DNA from: Collimonas arenae
GTDB taxonomy: Bacteria; Pseudomonadota; Gammaproteobacteria; Burkholderiales; Burkholderiaceae_D
Assembly (NCBI RefSeq): GCF_000786695.1
Contig: NZ_CP009963.1
Span: forward strand, 1 to 41,440
Direction of reading: 5' to 3'
DNA length: 41,440 nucleotides
Shown here: one piece after another, positions 31,893 to 38,249 of the stretch
How the letters are laid out: every line of letters starts with the position of its first letter
Numbering within the stretch: the first letter of the stretch is position 1
Position numbers and translations under genes: made by a program
Notes under the pieces: generated by a model
Seen by the model: the letters and a program-made list of their open reading frames with translations, nothing else
What the model was told of the DNA's origin: nothing
Database searches by the model: none

Positions 31893-32317
31893 AGCGACAA
31901 TCCCCCGTTATTGAGTGTCGATTTTCTACTCTTACTACCGATAGGGAAAAGCCACCAAAGAAGAAAAGTCAGCGTGAAAAACGCGCCTGCCAAAAAGTGC
32001 TTATATCCCGCCGTCAACTCAAGATTCCAACTATATCCCTCGGCAAATCCTCCGCAGATCAATCCAACCACGAGGAAAATAGCCGATATGCCGAAGAAAT
32101 ATTTTTCATGTCTAACTACCGCACACATGACCACGGCCGATGCGAACGCCGCAGCCATTCCTATCATCATCCCGAGATTAAAATTTTCTATAAATTGAAG
32201 TGTTACTCCATCTCGATTATTCACGGCGTAGAAAAAGCATAATCCCAGGAGAAGCACACCGACAGTCAAAACCTGGCCATACAAAGTGTAGCTACTGGGT
32301 TGCGATTTTTCGTTCAT
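31889..32317 (-). CDS. Polytopic membrane protein, 142 residues
   Basis: Four predicted transmembrane segments (VLTVGVLLLGLCFFYAV, MMIGMAAAFASAVVMCAVV, FFGISAIFLVVGLICGG, FLAGAFFTLTFLLWWLFP) and a short cytoplasmic tail. TGGAG precedes the ATG, which lies 20 bases from X element copy 2. No clear promoter is seen between them, so it may be read through the element. Not recognised. Confidence 0.65.
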   Translation of the reverse strand: MNEKSQPSSYTLYGQVLTVGVLLLGLCFFYAVNNRDGVTLQFIENFNLGMMIGMAAAFASAVVMCAVVRHEKYFFGISAIFLVVGLICGGFAEGYSWNLELTAGYKHFLAGAFFTLTFLLWWLFPIGSKSRKSTLNNGGLSL

Positions 32318-32336
32318 TTCTTACTCCATTTTTAAA

Positions 32337-32527
32337 ATCAAAATCGGTTTTCAGGGGGCGAGGGTGTAATACGTGATGCACTTCTACCCTGCCCGATCGC
32401 CAGCGGACTACCCGACTAAAAATCCGCTAGTGACGCTTGAAGCGGCTACCGGCTCTCTCCGAATACCGCAACCTGGAGAAACGGGCAATTAATCCGGACG
32501 GATATTTTGCCCTGCGGGCCGTCTTTA
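32337..32527 (-). repeat. X element copy 2 (191 bp)
   Basis: Direct repeat of 28319-28509. It begins three bases after the stop codon of the minus-strand gene at 32531 and ends 20 bases before the next gene start at 32317. It has the same stem structures as copy 1. Confidence 0.92.
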
Positions 32528-32530
32528 CGC

Positions 32531-32755
32531 CTACAGAAATATTTGACGGCCGTTGTGATCGTTGAAGGTAACAGTCTCAAGATCCACAACATGCCAAGTC
32601 TCAAAATTAGAGGTAATTTCCAGCTTACCAGATCGCACACGCGCACCGAAAGCGCGGGAGCAAACAGCAGTTGGATAGAACCCTGCAGACGTTTTCATGT
32701 GATGTTCATTAAGACGCTTTGCGGCACGTGTCGGGCTGATGTTTTTCGCGGTCAT
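32531..32755 (-). CDS. Hypothetical leading-region protein, 74 residues
   Basis: Begins MTAKNISPTRAAKRLNEHH and contains CSRAFGARVRSGKLEI, then EITSNFETWHVVDLETVTF; probably a small alpha/beta protein. A strong AGGAG site precedes the ATG. Last gene of the KlcA operon. Not recognised. Confidence 0.65.
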   Translation of the reverse strand: MTAKNISPTRAAKRLNEHHMKTSAGFYPTAVCSRAFGARVRSGKLEITSNFETWHVVDLETVTFNDHNGRQIFL

Positions 32756-32779
32756 GTTTTCTCCTGGTGAAATAAATTT

Positions 32780-32929
32780 TTATACAAGATGCACAGGTAC
32801 AAAAACTTGTTCTCCGCGAACAGCACTAAGAACCATCAGGTGTCCGTCTTCGACATGCCGCAAAAAAGGTGGCAAGCGAAAAAAATCACGGCGAGGCATT
32901 TTCAGAGTTGTAAAATCTGTCTTATCCAT
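32780..32929 (-). CDS. Small protein, 49 residues
   Basis: ATG at 32929 with GGAG eight bases upstream opens a 49-codon frame: MDKTDFTTLKMPRRDFFRLP..., ending in RGEQVFVPVHLV and TAA. It lies in order between klcA and the 74-residue gene, all on one strand. Not recognised. Confidence 0.6.
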   Translation of the reverse strand: MDKTDFTTLKMPRRDFFRLPPFLRHVEDGHLMVLSAVRGEQVFVPVHLV

Positions 32930-32961
32930 TTCAAGCTCCACAATAGTTTGTTTTGGTAGAG

Positions 32962-32989
32962 GTCCGGCAAGGTTGCAGCCCTGCCGGAC
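32962..32989 (-). other. Hairpin between klcA and the 49-residue gene
   Basis: Perfect GTCCGGC/GCCGGAC arms with a 14-base loop. On the minus strand no T run follows, so it is more likely an mRNA processing or stability element than a terminator; on the plus strand TTTGCTTTTTA follows. Confidence 0.5.
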
Positions 32990-32997
32990 TTTGCTTT

Positions 32998-33429
32998 TTA
33001 ATCGATGGCTGCAAAAATCTTGCCGGCTTCGATGTGTCCATCCAAAAATTCGCGCAGTAAGTGATAGCGATCAATCAGAGCGTCAGCGGCGACCGTGCCA
33101 TGATTTTTATTGGCCAGCTGACCGAGTGCAAATAGCGTAGCGACGATGCCGGCAGCGTCGGCCGACATGAGGCCGCTGTACCCATTTCCAGATACTTCGA
33201 TGAGAAGAGAATCCGATAATTTCGGCGCCATGTAGAACCCACCATTGGACAGTTCGTAGTAATGCCAATAGCCGCCGTTATAGGCATCGCACAGCTTATC
33301 CAGCCAACGATAAACCAAGAATTCAGCATGCACAAAATGCTGACCAAAGTAAGTTGGCAGGAAATTTAAACGGCGGTCTTCTTCGACCAGGGAGGCGGTA
33401 ACAGCTTGATTGATTTGAGTGTTATTCAT
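32998..33429 (-). CDS. klcA: ArdB/KlcA-family antirestriction protein
   Basis: The 143-residue protein has the family core: RRLNFLPTYFGQHFVHAEFLVYRWLDKLC, then YNGGYWHYYELSNGGFYMAPK. These proteins protect incoming plasmid DNA from type I restriction without resembling DNA as ArdA does. GGAGAA precedes the ATG, which overlaps the leader-ORF stop (TGATG). It lies in the leading region behind promoter P2. Confidence 0.93.
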   Translation of the reverse strand: MNNTQINQAVTASLVEEDRRLNFLPTYFGQHFVHAEFLVYRWLDKLCDAYNGGYWHYYELSNGGFYMAPKLSDSLLIEVSGNGYSGLMSADAAGIVATLFALGQLANKNHGTVAADALIDRYHLLREFLDGHIEAGKIFAAID

Positions 33430-33503
33430 CAGAAATTCTCCGGTTTTTGACCTTGGCGCGATTGCCCGGTCTTCTGGATATGGGCTGCATTTCTGCATCC
33501 CAT
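33429..33503 (-). CDS. Leader peptide 2 before klcA, 24 residues
   Basis: The ATG at 33503 lies seven bases after the -10 box, so the transcript probably begins at or next to the AUG. The frame encodes MGCRN..., KTGQSRQG and ends in TGA that overlaps the klcA ATG by one base. Leader ORF 1 before the RadC-like gene has the same start, length and KTGQSRQG core. It may act through translational coupling or attenuation. Confidence 0.6.
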   Translation of the reverse strand: MGCRNAAHIQKTGQSRQGQKPENF

Positions 33504-33510
33504 GTAAAAC

Positions 33511-33539
33511 ATTATATAGGCCCATTGGGCTTATATCAA
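33511..33539 (-). promoter_or_regulatory. Promoter P2 with GCCCA-N-TGGGC operator
   Basis: On the minus strand: TTGATA (33534-33539), 17-base spacer, TATAAT (33511-33516). The spacer palindrome GCCCAATGGGC (33520-33530) matches that of P1. The seven bases between -10 and the leader ATG (GTTTTAC here, GTTCTAC in P1) are almost identical. Confidence 0.87.
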
Positions 33540-33546
33540 ACTTTAT

Positions 33547-34293
33547 TTAATCTTTTTCTGTTTTTTTCGGCTTATCCACGAACTCAACATCGCAGTCACC
33601 GCACCGAATATGCAGCTCAGGTTTGCCCCATACGTTCACCTCGCAGGCCGGGCATGTGTATTTGATTTTGACTTTCTTTTCAGTGCCAGGCTCAACAGTA
33701 CTCAAACCTAGTTCAGTAAGTGCAGCAAGGTTTGGAGGATCGTCACCACCCTCGCCCTGGGCCTGGACGGCCGTTAGCGACGCGGGAACCTTCTTAGCGG
33801 CCACATCTACCCAGGAAATCATTACGGCCAGCTCAGGGGCCGCACAAACCGTTTGAAATGGACCGGCATCGATGATGTAGTGCGTCATCTGTTGGCCAAC
33901 CCGGCGGCCGCCAGGCTCACCAGTGTGAGATGGCATTAGACCCACGGACTCCATTTTTGCCGCCCACTCTTTATTGTGGTATCCGCTACGCGTAGGCTTT
34001 CCGAAATTCTTCTGCCATTGGTGGACCATTTCATGCACTAGCGTCGAGAGTGTTTTTTCTACCGATCGGAACGCAAAGAATGCCGGGTTCAATGCAATTT
34101 CGTCAGCCTTGCCAGATGCATCCCGCCGCACAAATCGCGACTTCGAATAGAAGCCGAAAGTGTTTTGCTTGCGCTGCAGGGTGAACATGCAGCCTGGCAG
34201 CTGATTATCAAAAAGCCGTTCATTAAAAAATTTGTAGGCTTTCCGCAACTCGGTGTATATTTCTTCCGTTGGTTCCTGCAGTTCGTTCAGCAT
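33547..34293 (-). CDS. SprT-like zinc metalloprotease-type protein
   Basis: The 248-residue protein has the SprT motif HEMVHQWQ (His87, Glu88, His91) and a third ligand in GYHNKEW (His106). At the C-terminus CPAC and CGDC form a zinc ribbon. Eukaryotic SPRTN relatives cut DNA-bound proteins; bacterial plasmid copies are less studied. Being near oriT, it might act on protein-DNA crosslinks such as the relaxase joined to the DNA 5' end (inferred). GGAGG precedes the ATG at 34293. Confidence 0.85.
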   Translation of the reverse strand: MLNELQEPTEEIYTELRKAYKFFNERLFDNQLPGCMFTLQRKQNTFGFYSKSRFVRRDASGKADEIALNPAFFAFRSVEKTLSTLVHEMVHQWQKNFGKPTRSGYHNKEWAAKMESVGLMPSHTGEPGGRRVGQQMTHYIIDAGPFQTVCAAPELAVMISWVDVAAKKVPASLTAVQAQGEGGDDPPNLAALTELGLSTVEPGTEKKVKIKYTCPACEVNVWGKPELHIRCGDCDVEFVDKPKKTEKD

Positions 34294-34312
34294 TGACCAC
34301 CTCCAATATTTA

Positions 34313-34328
34313 TGTATCGTACGATACA
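34313..34328. promoter_or_regulatory. 16-bp perfect palindrome upstream of the SprT-like gene
   Basis: TGTATCGTACGATACA is fully self-complementary and lies 19 bases before the ATG, overlapping the likely promoter. It is probably an operator; the regulator is unknown. Confidence 0.65.
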
Positions 34329-34341
34329 CAGAAAAGATAAG

Positions 34342-34368
34342 AAAAAGGCGCCATTGCAGCGCCTTTTT
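34342..34368. terminator. Bidirectional terminator behind stbC
   Basis: AAAAAGGCGC/GCGCCTTTTT arms with a seven-base loop, T runs on both strands. It ends the stb operon on the minus strand one base past stbC. Confidence 0.88.
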
Positions 34369-34752
34369 TTATACCCCTAGCATCTTCACAACAACCACAC
34401 CACCAACAGCTCCACCGATCACAGCGATCGCAGCGAAGACGGCTATAAACCGCCAAGCCTTGCGCTCCAGTGACTCGTTGACAGCAACCATTTGCGTCAG
34501 GCCAGAGTTAAACTGGCCCGCTATTTTCGAAGCCGCATTCAGGCCGGCATCGGTCAACTTGCGCTCCTGGCCGGAGATCATTGTTTCAAAAGACAAGCGA
34601 GAAGCCAGGAAAGCCTTGCCAGCGGCATCTTTAGTCGCTTGCTCTATGGTGGCGCCGAAGTCTTTATCGAACGCCTCAAAACGGCTAATTAGGCCATCTA
34701 CATCTTGCATCAATTCGGCCAGCAAAGCCTCTCGCGTAGTCGAGATCCCCAT
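34369..34752 (-). CDS. stbC: StbC-position membrane protein
   Basis: The 127-residue protein has a helical N-terminal ~95 residues and one C-terminal transmembrane helix (FIAVFAAIAVIGGAVGGVVVV). It is the third gene of an operon ordered as stbA-stbB-stbC of R388; the symbol rests on that order. The function of StbC is unknown. A GGGGGTGA site precedes the ATG. Confidence 0.65.
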   Translation of the reverse strand: MGISTTREALLAELMQDVDGLISRFEAFDKDFGATIEQATKDAAGKAFLASRLSFETMISGQERKLTDAGLNAASKIAGQFNSGLTQMVAVNESLERKAWRFIAVFAAIAVIGGAVGGVVVVKMLGV

Positions 34753-34760
34753 TTCACCCC

Positions 34761-35480
34761 CTACTTGAACAACACTTTGAATACGTCATCCAGATTCTTG
34801 TTTGCGGACGTTGCCAGGCGCTTCGCCGAAATCATGCTAATGGCGTAGTCCTTGGTGTCCTCATCTTTTGCCTCGCGCATCATTGCCCGGTAATCGGTTT
34901 CATCTGCGACAACCTCAGCAACCGATTTTTTGAGAACGCGAAGGCGATCAAAAATTTCGTTTGAGAACAGCACCGCATCCGGCCGCAGAGTAAATTTTTT
35001 CTCTGCTTCATGGAAGCCGCACAACATGCTGAAGTGGCTTGTCAGGTCGTCAGCGTCGTCCAGGGCAACCTTGTTAAACACCACACGAATCTTTTTGGCA
35101 GGTACACCGAGGCCAGCCAGTGTTTTGATTGTGTTGATCGTATCAGTTTGTTGTTTCTTCTCGCTGACGACCGGCAGAACAAACCAATCAAACTCTTCGT
35201 GCGATCCGGAAAACTGGCCCATCAGTTTTACGAACTCATCGACGTTAGAAGCGCCGATATCGACAATTGCAGAATCAAGCCGCATCATTTCTTCTTGCAG
35301 ACTGCCGAAGTCTTTACCCTTCAATGTTTCTGTAGCTGCGTTATCGCCGCCGCCTGCATTGATAGTTTCAACGGCAAATTCCGGCGCATTCATGCGAGGG
35401 GCGAAAAGTTGCTTGGCCAGGGTTGACTTACCAACGTTCCCGGAAAAATTGATGATCGCGATTTTAGATTTCATATTCAT
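34761..35480 (-). CDS. stbB: StbB-like ParA-family ATPase
   Basis: The 239-residue protein has a deviant Walker A (NFSGNVGKSTLAKQL), an Asp-containing AIVDIGASN as Walker B, and VVFNKV later. In R388 StbB is needed for conjugation and counteracts StbA in placing the plasmid in the cell. AAGGAAAG precedes the ATG, which overlaps the stbA stop (ATGA). Confidence 0.85.
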   Translation of the reverse strand: MNMKSKIAIINFSGNVGKSTLAKQLFAPRMNAPEFAVETINAGGGDNAATETLKGKDFGSLQEEMMRLDSAIVDIGASNVDEFVKLMGQFSGSHEEFDWFVLPVVSEKKQQTDTINTIKTLAGLGVPAKKIRVVFNKVALDDADDLTSHFSMLCGFHEAEKKFTLRPDAVLFSNEIFDRLRVLKKSVAEVVADETDYRAMMREAKDEDTKDYAISMISAKRLATSANKNLDDVFKVLFK

Positions 35481-35893
35481 TTTTTCACTTTCCTTGATTG
35501 TTTAGCAATACGTTCGTAGTTGAGGATATCGGCCGCTTCTTGATCCGGATCCGGCTTCATTAGGTTCGATAGGTGTTGCATCGAAACTGGCTCACCTGGT
35601 GAATTTTCAGCCGCGCTTTCAGGTTGTCCAGTTTCAGTTTCAGCTGTTCCAACAGATGGTTTTTTAGAAACTGTAACTGTCTTTACGTTCTCTTTCCGAA
35701 ATCGATACACGTACGTTTTGAACGTCGCAAGATCGAACTCTAGCCCTCCAATTTTTAATGCTTCCAGTACATCTTTGAATTGCACCCCTTCAGCCAATTT
35801 CCGTTCGATCTCAGGCATCAGGCTACGAAGTTTTGCAGCCTTTGTAGTGGGTTGCATTTCGCTAATTGCTTGCTTTACGGTTGATTTTTCCAT
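35477..35893 (-). CDS. stbA: StbA-like DNA-binding stability protein
   Basis: The 138-residue protein has an N-terminal DNA-binding-like region (AKLRSLMPEIERKLAEGVQFKDVLEALKIGG, then FKTYVYRFRKEN) and an acidic flexible C-terminal part. R388 StbA binds repeats beside oriT and ensures even plasmid segregation. Position next to oriT, divergent from trwA, matches R388. GAGGAGG precedes the ATG. Confidence 0.8.
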   Translation of the reverse strand: MEKSTVKQAISEMQPTTKAAKLRSLMPEIERKLAEGVQFKDVLEALKIGGLEFDLATFKTYVYRFRKENVKTVTVSKKPSVGTAETETGQPESAAENSPGEPVSMQHLSNLMKPDPDQEAADILNYERIAKQSRKVKK

Positions 35894-35925
35894 CGCCTCC
35901 TCTACGTTAATTTGGGACTGGATGG

Positions 35926-35955
35926 ATAATACATTCTTTCATCGAATTTTGTCTA
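35926..35955 (-). promoter_or_regulatory. Promoter of the stb operon
   Basis: On the minus strand TAGACA (35950-35955), 18-base spacer, TATTAT (35926-35931), 33 bases before the stbA ATG. Confidence 0.6.
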
Positions 35956-36095
35956 CTTTTTGTTCACCTGTTGTTTTCTTTTAACTTACCTATAGCGTGC
36001 TTTCTGCATAAAAACTGTTCTTTTTTTGTTAGCCTTCTGTTGCCTTATCGCTTACGGCCTTCGGCCTAAGTCGATTGCACTCACTCAAACCTAGA

Positions 36096-36156
36096 TTTTT
36101 TGCTCCTTAACCCGAGCAAAAAACCAATACACATTACGCACCCCCTGCGGGGGGGC
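36096..36156 (-). other. oriT: Predicted origin of transfer (oriT) with nic site
   Basis: On the minus strand a CCCCC/GGGGG hairpin (36141-36155) is followed by TGCGTAATGTGTATTGG. This closely resembles the R388 nic region TGCGTATTGTCTATAGCC, which also follows a hairpin. By that alignment the cut falls opposite 36128/36129. Beyond it lies a perfect 10-bp inverted repeat, TTTTTTGCTC/GAGCAAAAAA (36096-36105 and 36114-36123). The location between stbA and trwA is the R388 arrangement. The remaining intergenic bases 35956-36095 are AT-rich, with a GGCCTTCGGCC palindrome near 36055. Confidence 0.75.
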
Positions 36157-36206
36157 AAAATCAACGTAAAATAAGGCTTTACCACGGATGGCGCGAAATT
36201 TGTTAG

Positions 36207-36278
36207 CATACAAATGTATGACAAATCTCTTTTAAAGCCTTATATAGTCTCAAAAATCTGTATTACATTTGTAATACA
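36207..36278 (+). promoter_or_regulatory. trwA promoter with two palindromic operators
   Basis: ATGACA (36218-36223) and TATATA (36241-36246) are 17 bases apart. CATACAAATGTATG (36207-36220) overlaps the -35, and TGTATTACATTTGTAATACA (36259-36278) lies just after the expected start point and touches the ribosome site. Autorepression by the TrwA-like protein, as in R388, is likely. Confidence 0.7.
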
Positions 36279-36292
36279 AAGGAGTTTTTTAA

Positions 36293-36685
36293 ATGGCAGA
36301 CGAAAAACCACTCTCAGTACGCTATAGCGCCGATGAGAAAAACCGACTTGAACAAGCCGCAGCGCTGGCTGGTTATAAGAAGCTAGGTCCGTATATTCGA
36401 GACAAGTCACTCGACAAAATCGGCCACCAGAGCGGCGGTCGGGATAGTCTAGAAATGTGGGCAGAAAGACAAGAAATAACAGGGCGATTAGCTGAGATTG
36501 AGGCCACTCAAAAAGCCGCAAATGCCATGCTAACGACCTTGGTTTACTTGGTTCATCGGAAAGCTACGGCCGGCGAAATAAGTGATTTACGTGCCGCCGT
36601 GGAATACGCAGGACTGTCTTCAAATGTCCTGGACAAGATCGCGCCGGACATTGGCAAGCTCATCAAACAATTACAAGCGGAGTAA
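36293..36685 (+). CDS. trwA: TrwA-like relaxosome accessory protein
   Basis: The 130-residue protein has a ribbon-helix-helix-like N-terminus (KPLSVRYSADEKNRLEQAAALAGYKKLGPYIRDKSLDK) and a helical C-terminal part for oligomerisation. It should bind oriT, help TrwC nick, stimulate TrwB and repress its operon. AAAGGAG precedes the ATG; trwB starts five bases after its stop. Confidence 0.85.
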   Translation: MADEKPLSVRYSADEKNRLEQAAALAGYKKLGPYIRDKSLDKIGHQSGGRDSLEMWAERQEITGRLAEIEATQKAANAMLTTLVYLVHRKATAGEISDLRAAVEYAGLSSNVLDKIAPDIGKLIKQLQAE

Positions 36686-36690
36686 TTAAG

Positions 36691-38247
36691 ATGCAAAAAT
36701 TAGAAGTCGAAAATGCAACTATGTTCTTCGGCGTTAGCTTGCCGATTGCCGGCTGGATAGCTGGAACTTATGTCGGCGGCATTCCTCTTTCGCCATTTCC
36801 AGCGGCAGCTACGGCAGCTTTACAAGCTACTACGCACAATCCATTTATTGCCGGCGGCGTTGTTGCTGGCGCCTGTTTAGCGGTCAGTGCTGCATACCTA
36901 TTAAATGAATATGGCGATGACGGATACCGAGGCGCCCCCTACAAAAGATGGTTACGCGGGTCTAAGTTGGCGAACTGGCATACCGTCAAAGGCAAGGTCA
37001 ACACCGTCAACCGTCAAGAAAACGGCCGCAGGAAGCGTGACAAAAAGCCAAAACTTGAACCGATAATGATTGGCAATTTACCAATGCCGATACATCTGGA
37101 AAACCGCAATACCATGATCTGCGCATCTGTTGGCTCGGGTAAATCCGTGACCATGGAAGGCATGATTGCGTCGGCGCTGAAGCGTCGGGACAAGATGGCA
37201 GTGATCGACCCGAACGGAACTTTTTACTCGAAATTCAGTTTCCCAGGGGACATTCTCATCAACCCGTATGATTCTCGCTCGGTAGGCTGGACGCTGTTTA
37301 ATGAGATCCGGGGTATTCACGATTTCGACCGTATGGCGAAAAGCGTCATCCCGCCGCAAATCGATTCGGAGTCAGAACAGTGGTGCGCATACAGCCGCGA
37401 TGTGCTGGCCGACACAATGCGCAAGCTAGTGGAAACCGGCAATCCCGACCAGGACACCCTAGTCAATCTCCTGGTGCGAGAAGACGGCGACGTTATCAAG
37501 GCTTTTCTTGCGAATACTGATTCGCAAGGCTATTTCCGAGAGAACGCGGAAAAGGCCGTTGCCAGCATCCAGTTCATGCTCAATAAATACGTACGGCCGC
37601 TGCGTTCAATGACCAAGGGGGATTTTTCCATCTTGCAATGGGTTCAAAACCCCAATTCCGGCAATCTCTTTATCACCTGGCGCGAAGACATGCGCTCGGC
37701 TCAAAGGCCATTAGTCGCAACCTGGATAGACACCATTTGCGCCACGATCCTGAGCTATGAGCCAACTTCGTCCACCGTTGACACGCCGCTATGGCTATTC
37801 CTAGATGAAGTGGAATCCCTTGGAAAACTCGAATCATTCGTCCCAGCAACCACCAAGGGACGGAAGCATGGTCTGCGGATCGTCGGCAGCATTCAGGACT
37901 GGGCGCAACTTGAGGAAATGTATGGCAAGGAGGCAGCGAGAACGTTGCTCTCATGCTTCCGTAACTACATTATTTTCGGCGCCTCTAATGCGCTCAACGC
38001 CGAAAAAGCCAGCGAGATCCTGGGTAAGCAGCAAGTAGAGCGCTTGAACATCACCAGAACATCGAATGGCACAACCCGCAGCACTGTCACCAGCCTGCCG
38101 GAACCCGTAGTTATGGACTCTGAGATCTCGAATCTAAACGACCTCACTGGCTATGTCATGTTTGCCGAAGATTTTCCAATCACTAAAATCACCATGCCAT
38201 ATGTAGATTATCCGCATCGTGCTGAAGGCGTTGTTTTAAAAGGCTAG
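36691..38247 (+). CDS. trwB: TrwB/VirD4-type coupling protein
   Basis: The 518-residue protein has two N-terminal hydrophobic segments (to about residue 75), Walker A ASVGSGKSVT (near 145-153) and Walker B LWLFLDEVESLGKLE. It is a hexameric ATPase that links the relaxosome to the T4SS and pumps DNA. It lies in the order trwA-trwB-trwC with two bases before trwC. Confidence 0.96.
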   Translation: MQKLEVENATMFFGVSLPIAGWIAGTYVGGIPLSPFPAAATAALQATTHNPFIAGGVVAGACLAVSAAYLLNEYGDDGYRGAPYKRWLRGSKLANWHTVKGKVNTVNRQENGRRKRDKKPKLEPIMIGNLPMPIHLENRNTMICASVGSGKSVTMEGMIASALKRRDKMAVIDPNGTFYSKFSFPGDILINPYDSRSVGWTLFNEIRGIHDFDRMAKSVIPPQIDSESEQWCAYSRDVLADTMRKLVETGNPDQDTLVNLLVREDGDVIKAFLANTDSQGYFRENAEKAVASIQFMLNKYVRPLRSMTKGDFSILQWVQNPNSGNLFITWREDMRSAQRPLVATWIDTICATILSYEPTSSTVDTPLWLFLDEVESLGKLESFVPATTKGRKHGLRIVGSIQDWAQLEEMYGKEAARTLLSCFRNYIIFGASNALNAEKASEILGKQQVERLNITRTSNGTTRSTVTSLPEPVVMDSEISNLNDLTGYVMFAEDFPITKITMPYVDYPHRAEGVVLKG

Positions 38248-38249
38248 TC

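Noticed and set aside
33430..33525. Extended KlcA N-terminus from 33525
   Set aside because: The family starts near the ATG at 33429, which has a ribosome site; the extension is in a different frame from the conserved leader ORF and would begin upstream of the transcription start.
35982..36000. CTATAGC resembling the R388 bases just after nic
   Set aside because: No hairpin and no TGCGTA lie beside it; the candidate at 36128 matches in both sequence and structure.
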